Shown piece by piece: positions 15,165 through 27,400 of a DNA stretch of 33,806 nucleotides; the first letter of the stretch is position 1; each line of letters opens with the position of its first letter. The DNA is from DATLYB01 sp964502525 (GTDB lineage Bacteria > Bacteroidota > Bacteroidia > Chitinophagales > CAIOSU01): NCBI GenBank assembly GCA_964502525.1, contig CAZCXH010000038.1:1-33806 (forward strand), written 5' to 3'. The notes beneath the pieces are model-generated. The model worked only from the letters and a program-made list of their open reading frames with translations. It was not told where the DNA came from and did not search any database. Position numbers and translations under genes: made by a program.

Positions 15165-17114
15165 ATGAAACGATTGGGTTTGAATGATTTCAGGTGTAAC
15201 TTGATTCTCGCCATTGTGTGCGTGATCTGTTATGGGAACACTGTTTTCAATGACTATTCGTTTGATGATAACATTGCGATCACTTCTAATATCCATATTC
15301 CCAAAGGCATTCGCGGCATTCCCGGCCTTCTCGTCAGCCCATATCGCGAAATAGGCGATATGAAGATGGAATACCGTCCGCTGACGGGCGTCACCTTCGC
15401 CATTGAGCATGAATTTTTCGGAGGCAACCCGCATGTGAGCCATGCGGTGAGCGTGATGCTCTATGTGGTGCTGGCGCTGGTGGTCTTCCTGGCGATGAAA
15501 GAAGTATTCGGGCTGGCAGCGATGCATCCGGCACTCCCTTTATTAATCACGCTTTTTTATATCGTGCATCCTTCACAAACGGAAACAGTTGCTTCCCTTA
15601 AAAACCGCGAGCAAATACTAAGCATGCTGTTTGCCGTTTCCGCGATGATTTACTCGGACCGGTTTTTTATGCAGCCTCAAAGAAAAATCCGGAATGGCGC
15701 TGCCGCCTTGCTGATGATGGGGTTTTCTTACTTGTCGAAGATGGTGCTTTCCATCCCGTTTGCGGGCATTATCGCTTTGGTATGGTTATTTAAAAAGAAA
15801 CGAAAGCCTGATGCAGCCTTTTTAATATTCTTCGCTTTGCTTGCCCTGCTCACCGCAGCGGTGATTTATAAGAACGCTATGATTTCCACGCGCCCGGTGA
15901 CGTTTATTGAGAATCCCCTTGCAAATAATCAGGATCTGCTGCTTCTGGGGGGCTTCGTTTTTAAAACCCTGTGGTTTTATCTGCGGTTCATGGTGTTTCC
16001 TTATCCGTTCAGTTTTTTTTACGGCTATAATATGATCCCGCTGGAACCCCTGAATATCCCCTTGGTTGGGATCTCATTAATCGTTCATCTCGGAGTGTTT
16101 GTTTTGGGAGCGCGCTGGTTTATCCGTGGAAAAACAGCAGGATTGTTTTTGCTGTGCTATTTGTTCAATATATCTTTTTATAGCAACATTTATCCGGTTC
16201 CCGGAATCGTTGCCGAACGCATTCTTTTTTCCGCCTCCCTTTGGTTCATTGCCGCGGCAATCGTCCTCGTGTTTCAATTTTTGGGATTCAGCGGAAATTC
16301 CTCGCCTGCCGCAATTTCTGCTGGAGGCAAAATCCGGGGCGGTGCAGCGTTTAAAAAAACGCTTGGAAGAATGCTTCCTGCGGCAGCAGCCGTGGTGTTC
16401 ATGGCATGTTGCGTCCTGACGGTTCACCGCAATTTTCAATGGAAGAACGTGGAAACGCTGATGCGCGCTGATATCGGTCATCTGTCCAATTCGGCTTTGG
16501 CTAATTATCTTTATGCCAAGCTGCTCTTTTTTGATTCGCAGAACTCTGCCCCTGAAAACAAAAAAAATCTCCTTGACCTCAGCAAGAAGCATTTCCGGCA
16601 GGTCACCCGCGTGATGCCGCAGCATGGTGACTCTTATTTTCGACTGGGGATGATCTATGAATATGACGAGAACAACCGCGACTCGGCATTTTTCTTTTTT
16701 AAAAAGGCTTATGATCTGGAACCAAACAGCAATACCTCCCGGTACGAATTAGGGAAACAATACTACCTGAATGGGAATCTCCCTGAGGCGGAGCAACTCT
16801 TCAGTTCGGTTTACCGGGAACTCCCCCGCGATACGCTCACGCTGTTCTTTTATGCGCAGGTGCTTTTCAACCTGGGTAAAATATCTGACGCGCTGCTTAT
16901 CAATGGCGAGCTGATGAAACTTGCCCCCGGCACGTACTATCCCTATTATAACTATGGAATAATTTATTACAGCGACAGCACCGACAAATCCATCGGGTAT
17001 CTCGAGAAAACCATGCAATTAGGCTACAAAGACGATCAAATCAGGAATATCCTATTGAACTATTACCTCTCCAACGGCATGGAAGAAAAAGTGCGTCAAC
17101 TGAGTTTTGAATGA
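15165..17114 (+). CDS. TMTC-like GT-C membrane glycosyltransferase with TPR repeats (paralog 2)
   Basis: This 649-residue protein has multiple membrane helices and C-terminal TPRs (from about residue 480). Matches to paralog 1 run the whole length: acidic DD (34-35) in the first loop, MEYRPLTGVTF, GGNPHVSHAVSVML, VHPSQTETVASLKNREQILS, PYPFSFFYGYNMIPL and TVHRNFQWKNVETLMRADI. This is the PMT/TMTC-type GT-C layout with acceptor-binding TPRs. It lacks the roughly 130-residue insert of paralog 1. A TTG at 15111 would extend the protein by 18 residues into repeat DNA, so ATG 15165 is chosen. The two paralogs may glycosylate different protein sets, or be a duplicated pair with one diverging. Confidence 0.82.
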   Translation: MKRLGLNDFRCNLILAIVCVICYGNTVFNDYSFDDNIAITSNIHIPKGIRGIPGLLVSPYREIGDMKMEYRPLTGVTFAIEHEFFGGNPHVSHAVSVMLYVVLALVVFLAMKEVFGLAAMHPALPLLITLFYIVHPSQTETVASLKNREQILSMLFAVSAMIYSDRFFMQPQRKIRNGAAALLMMGFSYLSKMVLSIPFAGIIALVWLFKKKRKPDAAFLIFFALLALLTAAVIYKNAMISTRPVTFIENPLANNQDLLLLGGFVFKTLWFYLRFMVFPYPFSFFYGYNMIPLEPLNIPLVGISLIVHLGVFVLGARWFIRGKTAGLFLLCYLFNISFYSNIYPVPGIVAERILFSASLWFIAAAIVLVFQFLGFSGNSSPAAISAGGKIRGGAAFKKTLGRMLPAAAAVVFMACCVLTVHRNFQWKNVETLMRADIGHLSNSALANYLYAKLLFFDSQNSAPENKKNLLDLSKKHFRQVTRVMPQHGDSYFRLGMIYEYDENNRDSAFFFFKKAYDLEPNSNTSRYELGKQYYLNGNLPEAEQLFSSVYRELPRDTLTLFFYAQVLFNLGKISDALLINGELMKLAPGTYYPYYNYGIIYYSDSTDKSIGYLEKTMQLGYKDDQIRNILLNYYLSNGMEEKVRQLSFE

Positions 17115-17133
17115 TTCCCGTCAGGATGGCCGT

Positions 17134-17931
17134 TCAGGTGTTTCGCGAGAAATACTCCAGCAAGACCCAAAGCGCTAATACAGACGAGTGCGCATTGGCG
17201 TTGTTTCTTCCTTCATTATAATATCCCGCCCAACCGCCATTTGGCAGTTGATTGCGGAGAATGAATTGGATATGATCTTCAGTAACCAGGCTGCCCTTCC
17301 CCAGATAATACAGCATCGCCATGCACTCGTATTTAAAATCATCACCATTATCCGATGCATTTTCAGCGCTCATCCCCGCGACCAAAGCCTTTACCAGCTT
17401 TTCCCGCAGCTTTTCAACTTCGTTGCCCGGTTTCAGGCATCCTAAGTTGAGGGCATTTGCAAGTTGCATGGCGGCATGCGCCATCTGGTAGTCACCCTTG
17501 TCGGCTCGTTCGTTCAGCACCTTCAAAAAATCATCCGGCAGCGGGTATTTGTTGCAGAACATCGAAATGGCAGTAAGCCCGTCAGTGGTGTAAAGGTTGT
17601 TTTTCAGGTATTCATTTGCGGCTGCGTCATCCATCACCGGCACACTCTTTCCGTCAAAATAAGTGTTGTAGAGCTTGAAATAAGAACTTCTCAGCTCCGG
17701 ATTTACTTCCTTGAACCTCTCCACAGGCAGCAAATCCATCGGGTATTTGAAATGATCCTGAAGGAGGTACAGCATCATCGTCACATCGGTTCGCCCGATA
17801 TCTGTTCCCAGCAAGCGGAAATAGCCGGCAGATTTTTTTATTGACTGTTCTGCCTGCTGGCGCAATTCCCCGGTTTGGCCGTATGCGGCTGCCAGGGTTA
17901 AAATACAAAAACTGAGTAGAAGTGTTTTCAT
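17134..17931 (-). CDS. Secreted alpha/alpha-toroid-like protein (prenyltransferase/squalene-cyclase-repeat type)
   Basis: This 265-residue protein has a clear signal peptide (MKTLLLSFCILTLAAAYGQ). The rest is mostly helical. The C-terminal segment VTEDHIQFILRNQLPNGGWAGYYNEG, followed by NANAHSSVLALWVLLEY, matches the QxxxGGW-type repeat of alpha/alpha-toroid proteins. Too few such repeats are visible to call a terpene cyclase, and export makes that unlikely. There is no T9SS sorting domain, so a periplasmic or surface location is possible. It converges with the glycosyltransferase ending at 17114, with 19 bases between stops. Function is unknown. Confidence 0.6.
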   Translation of the reverse strand: MKTLLLSFCILTLAAAYGQTGELRQQAEQSIKKSAGYFRLLGTDIGRTDVTMMLYLLQDHFKYPMDLLPVERFKEVNPELRSSYFKLYNTYFDGKSVPVMDDAAANEYLKNNLYTTDGLTAISMFCNKYPLPDDFLKVLNERADKGDYQMAHAAMQLANALNLGCLKPGNEVEKLREKLVKALVAGMSAENASDNGDDFKYECMAMLYYLGKGSLVTEDHIQFILRNQLPNGGWAGYYNEGRNNANAHSSVLALWVLLEYFSRNT

Positions 17932-18455
17932 GGCACGTAGGATTTTTTGATTAAAAAAAAATAACTCTCACGCTAAAATAACACTTTTATTTTTCTTTTT
18001 GCGAAGCGAATAAGGTATGTGGAAAAAAAAATGCCGGATTGTTTTTTTTTTAGCCGATTTCTTTCTATATTTAAAGTGCTAAAACTGGATTAGGGCAATG
18101 TCACATATGGATTATAAACGGTTTAAAAAAATTACATCATCAAAAAAAAGTTGTTATGAAGCAATTTTACCCCCGAAATTCATTCGTTTCGTTGTTCGCC
18201 CCCGGGCAGGAGAGTCGCCTTTTTTTCAATCCTGAAGGTTCAGTCAGGTTTAGGCGGAAGGGGAGCCTCTTTGCTCCAATTGCCGCTGATGGAGGATTGG
18301 AATCATTTCTGGATTTATTCAAAGTTTACGGGTTATATTTAGCCATCGGCAGGCACGTTTCAGAATGTTTGCGCTTGCTTGTGGATAATCCTGATAATAA
18401 GAGAATTTAGCCTTAAATTATTGTCTTAAATTGTAAAAAGATAAACCACCCGATT
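17932..18455. promoter_or_regulatory. Divergent intergenic region upstream of the giant gene
   Basis: This AT-rich stretch separates two divergent genes. TATATTTA (18066-18073) is one mismatch from the Bacteroidota -7 consensus TAnnTTTG, with TTG at 18039-18041 upstream, but the 24-base spacing is long; this is only a weak promoter candidate. An 84-codon open frame (18156-18410) lies within. No strong hairpin repeats are seen, in contrast with most other gaps in the window. Confidence 0.3.
18156..18410 (+). CDS. Doubtful small hypothetical protein
   Basis: This 84-residue frame starts MKQFYPRNSFVSLFAPGQES and includes FRRKGSLFAPIAADGG and SECLRLLVDNPDNKRI. There is no signal peptide or recognised motif. 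It ends 45 bases before the giant gene on the same strand. It may be a chance frame in the leader or a decayed gene. Confidence 0.22.
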   Translation: MKQFYPRNSFVSLFAPGQESRLFFNPEGSVRFRRKGSLFAPIAADGGLESFLDLFKVYGLYLAIGRHVSECLRLLVDNPDNKRI

Positions 18456-21400
18456 ATGAAGAAACTTCTACTCCCACTCATGCTTTTCTGTTCTTTCGGC
18501 ACCTGGGCTCAAAATGTCAATATTGAGGTGCGAGTGATAGCCGTTGAAATGGATGGCTACTCGGATGAGGTTAACCAGCCTGATCCGACCTGGCTCATTT
18601 CCGGGAGCACCAACGGCAACAACACTGCCGCCAGAATTTTAACGCCCCGGAAATACCACAACGCTGAATTAGCCCAGTCTTCGGGGCTTGCCCTGTGGTC
18701 GGGCATGGATGATCAGATTATTTCCCACACCAACACAAGCGCTACCAATTTCACATTGTCGCTTGACGCATGGGAAGACGATTGCGTGTGCTGGCCGTGG
18801 CCGGTAACCTGCCCCAGTGACGATGAGTATAAGTATGAAACAAGGGGTTGCATCAGTGATGATGAGAAGCATTGCATCCAATCGGTAACAGTCAATTTTC
18901 AGGACTCCACCTCCTGCGTTTGGAATGAATACCAGGTTCCGTATAACGGTTGCCGCCACCGCTTCAAGGTCAAGTTCAGGTGGTCGTATGTTTCTGCTCC
19001 CGCCATCAGCGGTCCGGCCACTGTCAATTATTCTTTGTGCACCAGCAATTCCGCTCCCGCCCTTACAGCCACGGTCACCAACGGAAGCTATTACCAATGG
19101 CAGTATTCCGAAAACACCGATTGCGGCACTCCGGGCTTATGGCAGGATATAGATGCCGGCTACGGGGTGTCAGGCTACAACACCGCCACCTACACGCCTC
19201 CTAAAATTGCGGGTACGCGCCTTTACAGGCTGATGGTAAGTTCCAACTGCACACCGGATTACAACAGCCAAACCGTATATTCCAATTGCATCAGGGTTAC
19301 CTTTAATCCCATGGGATCACCGGGCGACCTTGCCCCCCGCATCCTTTCCGGCATTTGCGGACAGTCTGTGGCGCCAGGCTCCAGCCATACATTTTCCACC
19401 CTGCAGCCACCCGCACAGGGTGCGGTGGTTAACCTCACCTCTCCGTTTTATCAATGGGCGGCAACGGGCGGAACGCCAACATCAGGTACCGGTGCCACTT
19501 TCAATTGGACGGCCCCCACTGCCCTGGGCAACTATGTGATTACCCTCAAATATAAATCCGCATGTGGCGATTTTGATCCTCAGATTCCTCCCGTCACCTG
19601 CCAGGTAACCGTTGGAACACCTCCGTGCACTGACTATTTATATGTAAGCCAGACAGGCACCGATGCGGGCAACTATCAATGCAGCGCCAGCAACCCCTGC
19701 CGCACCGTCAGCTATGCCATCAACAATGTTTTGGGGGCAAGAAGGTATATCCGGGTGAGCACAGGCTCCTTTAATGAGCAAAGCCCGGTCAACATGGTGA
19801 CGGATCTTACCATTGAAGGTCAGTATGTTGTTGACGCCAATGGCGTGTGGGCAAAAACCAATGATCCGGCTTATACCACCACGCTGAATTTCTCCAGCAA
19901 CGGCTCTCTCGAACTGAGCAATGCTTTGGGTGACGGACGCCTCTGCCACAGGGTGGGCGTTAAGTCGGTAAATGCCAATAACTGGTCGCTGATTGACCTG
20001 TACATCAATACAGAGGATGTGCCCACCGCCCAGACATCAACCGATGGCAGGGGCTGTTCCAACTACGGCATTTTAATATCCAATTCAAGCGGATACAACA
20101 TTGTAAGGTGCAATATCACCAGCAAGAAAGCCTCTGCAGGAAGGGCAGGTTTCACGGGCGCTGCAGGTCATGTTGGGAAACAGGGGTTCCCGGGAGGCAC
20201 GGGCGGATCAAGAAATATTCTTTGGGGAATCATATCTTCCGACTGCAATTCGAAGTCTTTCATTCCTGGCGCCCCGGGTGGAGGAACCGCGGGAAATCCG
20301 GGATTCAGCAACTCCTTTTCCGGTGGAAACAATGGCGGATCCGGTGGTGATGGCGGAAGTACGTGTGGTAATTCCTGCGGTAACAGTGGATATCCGGGTT
20401 GCGCAGGTCAGGGCGCCAGCGGCTCCGGCTGCCCGGGTGGTCCGGCAAGTAATCCTGGTTTTGGAGGTAATGGCGGAGCGGGAGCGGGAAATGGGGGTGA
20501 TTGCGACAGGGGCAACGGCTGGTCGGGAGGTCCCGGTGGCGGGTATGACCCCAACAATGCCAATGTGTCTAATCTGACCGGCACGGGCGTTCACGGAGGA
20601 ACAGCATCACCCTCTCATTCTTACGGCACCTACTTTATTCCGAGCGGACAGGGCTTGCAGGGCGGCATGGGCAAGGCAGGCGGTGGCGGTGGCGGTGGCG
20701 GTGCCAGCAGGGGTGAAAGCAGTTGCTCTGTATGCTGGTGTCTTTCAAACAGCGGAAACAGCGGTGCGGGCGGCAGCCAGGGTGGCGGAGGCGGACAGGG
20801 CGGTGGCAGCGGCATGGGCGGTGGCGCCTCGTTCCCGGTTTACAGAACCGGCTCATCAGGAACCTTCAACAATGCGTATCTCAATATAATACCCAATGCT
20901 GCCGGGGCTTTGGGACAAGGCGGTGCCGGAGGGGCGGGTGGCACTGGAGGAGGAGGAGGGGCTTCCCAACCCGGGCAAGGCGCGTGCAGTGGCGATAGGG
21001 GAACAAGCGGTGCAGGCGGAGCGGGCGGCAGTGGCGCCAAGGGCGGCACCGGGCAGGCAGGAGCAGCAGGCGTCAGCGAAAAAATGCTGGATAACGGCAC
21101 TTTAAACTCCAATCCAAGCGGCACCATTGGCGCGCCATTCAATCCGGGCGCCAACACGCTTACGCTGTATTCCCAAAACCAGGATTACTGCATCAACAGC
21201 GAAATACAACTCAGCACCACCAGCGGCAACAACTGGACTTTCGAGTCCGGTCTGAATATAGTGATTGACAAGCGCGATGCCCCTGCCGGTTCGCCATCTC
21301 AATCGTGCCAGTTGAGTTCGTGCAACACATCGGGCAATCCTATTTCGGTTTATACCGCAACGGGAAACACTGCCTATGATGTAACGGTTGGAAGCACATT

Positions 21401-24400
21401 ATACAAGGATGCGCTCAAGATCAGTTCAAAAGCGCGCACCCTGCCTTCCATCGTCATCAGCCCCGCAGATACGATATGCTATCAGGATACCATCAGGCTG
21501 AGCGCTTCAGGCTCATGGGGAACGGTGAAAGAGCATGATTGGGACATTTACCCGGGCGATGTTGTTTCTCCTCCCGTATTCAGTTCATCGCTCGCAGCGC
21601 CCACCACGCCTCCGCTCACCTGCCCAAGCGGATACCCGTGCACCTATACCATCAGGTACAGGCAGCGTGAAGAGTGCTGCGGATGGTCCAAGCCGGTTTT
21701 CCAGAAGGTTACCATCTGGGAAGAATTTGACCTGGGCGCCATCCAAAATGCCGGTAAAACGATATGCTATAACACTCAGGCTGATATTGCCGGAGGCATA
21801 GGGTTTACAACCCTCCCGAAGGGGTCGAAGGATTTCACTTATACCTGGTACTGGAAGTATGGAACGGAGTGCCCGGTTTCCGGCAGTATTTCGGGGTGGA
21901 CCGCCATTGGCACGGACAGCCCGACTTTAACTGAAGCGGAAATAGATAATCAGTTTGCCGCTCTTGATACCCCGGTATCCTTTGCCTGTTGGGTTGCGCC
22001 TACTCCTAATCAGGAGCCGGTATGCGGTGTTGCCGACTGGGCTGAGAACTGTTTCACGGTGCGGTCGCTTCCGCCATTCGACAATGGAGCGGTGCAGCTT
22101 ACCGATTCTATAAAAATCTGCGGTGGCGGACAGCAGGACCCCATTTTGCTTTCACCGCCTCCATCCGGTGCCGGCTCATTCACCTATCAGTGGTATATCA
22201 ACACGGGTGATAACAGCAATCCGCAAGCCAGTTGGCCGATGAATGATCCCGGCTGCCCGGTGGGCACCAACCCCAACCTGAACGGGTGGGTTCCCATAAC
22301 CGGAGCCACGGGTGTTTCCTATAATCCTGCCCCTATCAATATTCACGTTGATTCCGGCTACAGCACTCCTTTTGACCTTTTCATCGGATACGCGGTTTTC
22401 GTTACTGCTGACCAGTGCGGCTCGGCTCAGTGGGCAGATAGCTGCAGGGTTATCAGGGAAATGGATGGCGTTTTCCGCACGAATAATATTTTATCCAACT
22501 ATGGCTCAACCGACTACAGCACGAACATCGCAAAGGCAACAGTATGTTATGGCTTTAATGACAACTGCGGTGGTAATTGCTTGAAATTCAACGTGAGCCC
22601 GACATCCGGAGTCACTTACAGGGTGAAATGGCAAAGAAGCTACGACATGAACCAATGGGAAACTTTGCACGTGGATACGCCCCGCACCGGTGAGACCGAA
22701 TATGAGATTACGACCGGCTTTACGCAAGACACTTATTTCAGAGCCCTGATACTGCCCACAACCTCCTGCGCTGGCAATGAGCAACCCACCTACAATATTT
22801 ACCTCGTGGATGTGCTGGATCCTTTTGATGCGGGTGAAATCACCGGGGACGATTCCGTCAACACCGAATGTTACCTGTTCGATCCGCCTGTGCTTACGGC
22901 AAATCCGACCGGACTGTTCCCTGATGGACACCTCGGGATACATGACTTGCAATTCACTGACTATCAGTGGGAAATGAGCACTGACAAGGGCGCCAGTTGG
23001 GATACGGTTTCCCCTTATGCCGAAAAGGCTACGCTGGGCACTCCTACCGTATCGGGCGGAGCCATCACTACTATTCCCGTGATTAATGGCGGCAACCATT
23101 TTTCATCCGCCCCACAGGTCATCATAACCGATGTCATTACCTCCCGCGGTGGCGCCACGGCAGTGGTGGATTCTGTTGACCACGATACCGGTTCGATTGT
23201 CAGCGTTACCGTCACCAATGGCGGAACGGGCTACACCAATAATGCTATCGTTACCTTCACGGATGATCATACCGGGTCGGGAGCCAGCGCTACGGTCTCT
23301 TCTGTTGTGGACAGCGCGGTAACTGCTCTTACGTTAAATGCCGGTGGCAAATGGTACACCGTCTATGGCACAACTGTCAATATACTCCCGCATTTCGCGC
23401 AGGGAACCCCGCCCACCAGAGTTGCGGTCGTCAAGGCGATAATTGACACCCTTCACGATGGCGCCATCACCGGTTTCCAGATCATAGATGGAGGTGACGG
23501 CTATTACTCCAACCTGCCGCCCAGCGTTGAAATTCTGACGGATACAACGATCGGATATGGCGCAACAGCGCATGTCACCATAACGCCCACGCCTCCAGGA
23601 TCTCCTACAGGTCCTATTGCGTCCATTGTGATTGATATTGATGGTCACGGCTATACCACCTATAACACGGGTGGGGCAACCGTGCAGATTTCAGATAATA
23701 CCATCGGCACCGGAGCCGATGTCGTGGCTGTTATGGATGGCGATACGGTGGATTATATTCAGATTAATGACGGTGGTTCCAATTACCTGGCGCCTAAGGC
23801 GGTGATAAGCGCGGATAATCATGCCTACAACAAAACCTACGATCACGATGCACCCCTCCTTACCGACACCACCTGGTTCCGCTATAAAGTGCGCCCAAAC
23901 GGGATTTCAGGGTTGGATTGCTATGGCACATCAGGCTTTGCTGATGTGGCTATGGGCGACACCATCAAATACAACATCCTTCCCGACCTCAATCCGGGCG
24001 CCATTTCAGGATATACACCGCATATTTCCGGCAAGCCTTACTGCCTGGGTTATAACCCCCCGATGCTGTCAGTAAGCCCAACGGGAGCAGCGCCAACGAA
24101 TGAATATAACTATGAATGGCAAACAAGCCCCAACCAAACTGACTGGACGGCCATAGCCAACAGCAACTCAGCCCAATATGACCCGGGAGCATTGAATGAC
24201 ACTACTTACTACAAAGTGCTCATTGATCCTATCGGCTCGCCTGATTGCGACCCGAAAGAAACTACGGTGTTGCAAATTAAGGTTGGACAATCTCCTCCGG
24301 CTTATGCAGGCGATGATTTTCCGGTGTGCGGCACCGATACCGCCTTCAACGGCAATGCACCCACGCTTGGCACCTGGACCGGCACCTGGACGCGCGACCC

Positions 24401-27400
24401 GTCATTGGGCTATGGCGTCATCACCAATGAGCATTCTCCTAATGCCAGCGTATCTGATCTTTATAACGTATCGCCCAATAACCTGAACAGGTTCATCTGG
24501 ACGATTGTAACCGACCTGTGCATCACCACCGCAGATTCAATGGTGATTACCAGCTATCAGGAACCTGATAATGCGAATGCAGGCGCAGATCTCTATGTAT
24601 GCGATGCCAATCCAAGGAACCTCAATGCCACTCCGGTGCAGGTGGCGGGCGGCACGGGCGTCTGGTCGCTTTTTTCCGGAACGGCAACCATTGCCGACCC
24701 CGCCAATCCGCAAACTCAAATAAGCAGCATGGCGTCAGGGCTTAATAAGTTTCAATGGACCACTTCCAATGGCAACTGCGTTTCCAAGATTGATTACGTG
24801 GATGTGTTCGTCAGCATCTTCCCCGTCATGACCTGGAACGGAAGGGTGAATACCGACTGGAACAACCCCGATAACTGGGGCTGCGACTCCATTCCCGGCA
24901 TTCTGAATGAAGTTATTATTCCGTTGGTGCCCAATACCCCCGATGTGTTTGCCGGCAACGTGGGCATCTGCAAGAAAATGGAAGTGCAGCCTTTCTCCCT
25001 GCTGACGGTTAGCGACATGGCTAAGTTTGGCGTCAATAAGCCGTTCGTTTGGGCAAATGCCGGCCCCGACACTTCCGTTTGCTTCAACCAGGGTCCCTTC
25101 CAGATCGGCAAGCAGTTGGTGTCGCGCCAGGATGGATATGCCAAATACAAATGGACATCCAACATCCCCGGCAACCATGTCGCGTTTTTGAACAGAACCG
25201 ATACCTCGCGGGTTACCGTGACGCTGCAGGATACGATAACTGTGAATTATCTCGAATACGTTTTACAGTCATGGCACCCTTCTGATTCCGCATATAACCA
25301 TGACTTTGATACGATGAGGATCGTTCCCAAGTATGTTGCCACCATAACCGGTGGACCCGATGTTAATTACTGTGTCACCCCGGTTCAGCTTGGTGCCGGT
25401 TCGCTGGCGGGGCACACTTACATCTGGTCACCGCCAAATTATTTAAGCAACCCCAACATCTCCAACCCGACTGCCAACCCGCCAGTTGACACAAAATATA
25501 CCCTTACCGAAACCAATGCTGACGGGTGCACCGCCTCAGATACGGTGAGGGTGCACAAACAAGCAGCTCCCACGGCTGTCATCAGCTCATCGCCTGCGGC
25601 TGTTTGCGCGGGTGATGATTATACGCTCACCTTCACCATGACCGGCACCGGTCCCTGGGATGTGTATGTTCAAATCAAGCAGGGGGCAACTCCGATTGAC
25701 ACTGCGATTCTGATGGGCATCAAAAATGATGGCGTCAGCAACAAGGCGACCATCAATAATGCTTTGAGCGACACCACTTTCACCGTCATCAACGTCTATG
25801 ACTCCACGCAAGGTTGTGATAACCCCAACCCATCCTATGCCGGCTATACCATCACCGTGCCTGCATATTCGCCCAACCCTTCATGGCTGTTGCACCCAAA
25901 TCCTGTTTGCGCCAATCAAACCGGTGTGACTTATTCATTGCAAAATACCATCGCTGGTTCTACATTCAATTGGACCAAACCTGCTGATTGGACGCTGACT
26001 GCGGGTGGAGGCGCCAGCGATGATTTCATGACGGTAACCATTGGTACTGCTACCGGAGTGCAGGTCAAAGTTACGGAAACCAAAAGTGGGTGCATCTCTC
26101 CGGAACTCCAGGAAACGGTAACCGTCACTCCTGTGATGACGGCAGGATCGCCATCCTCCACGCCCACGCTGTGCATCAATACGGCATTGACCGACATCAC
26201 GCATGCAACAACAGGCGCAACGGGCATAGGTAGTGCAAGCGGATTACCGGCAGGAGTAACGGCTGCGTGGGCATCGAATACCATAACCATCAGCGGCACC
26301 CCTACGGCATCAGGCACATTTAATTACAGCATCCCGCTCACGGGCGGCTGCGGCAGCGTCAATGCAACAGGAACCATAACGGTCACTCCCAACAATACGG
26401 CAGGATCGCCATCCTCCACGCCCACGCTGTGCATCAATACGGCATTGACTGACATCACGCATGCAACAACAGGCGCAACGGGCATAGGTAGTGCAAGTGG
26501 ATTACCGGCAGGAGTATCGGCCGCGTGGGCATCGAATACCATAACTATCAGCGGGACCCCCACGGCATCCGGAACGTTTAATTACAGCATCCCGCTCACG
26601 GGGGGCTGCGGCAGCGTCAATGCAACAGGAACCATAACGGTCACTCCCAACAATACGGCAGGATCGCCATCCTCCACGCCCACGCTGTGCATCAATACGG
26701 CATTGACTGACATCACGCATGCAACAACAGGCGCAACGGGCATAGGTAGTGCAAGTGGATTACCGGCAGGAGTATCGGTTGCGTGGGCATCGAATACCAT
26801 AACCATCAGCGGCACCCCCACGGCATCCGGCACGTTTAATTACAGCATCCCGCTGACGGGCGGCTGCGGCAGTGTGAACGCGACAGGAACGATAACGGTT
26901 ACTCCGAATATGACGGCAGGAGCAGCGTCCTCAACACCCACATTATGCATCAATACGGCATTGACCAGCATCACGCATGCCACGACAGGGGCAACGGGCA
27001 TAGGTAGTGCAAGTGGATTACCGGCAGGAGTATCGGCCGCGTGGGCATCAGATATCATAACTATCAGCGGCACCCCCACGGCATCCGGCACGTTTAACTA
27101 CAGCATCCCACTGACGGGAGGCTGCAGCAGTGCAAATGCAACAGGAACGATAACCGTTACTCCCAATAATACGGCAGGAGGGGCATCATCCACTCCCACG
27201 CTGTGCATCAATACGGCATTGACTGACATCACGCATGCAACAACAGGCGCAACGGGCATAGGTAGTGCAAGTGGATTACCGGCAGGAGTATCGGCTGCGT
27301 GGGCATCAGATATCATAACTATCAGCGGGACCCCCACGGCATCCGGCACGTTTAACTACAGCATCCCGCTGACGGGAGGCTGCGGCAGTATAAATGCAAC

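Noticed and set aside
20635..21157. Pro-rich and Ala-rich frames opposite or alongside the glycine-rich block
   Set aside because: High-GC glycine codons leave the other frames open by composition alone.
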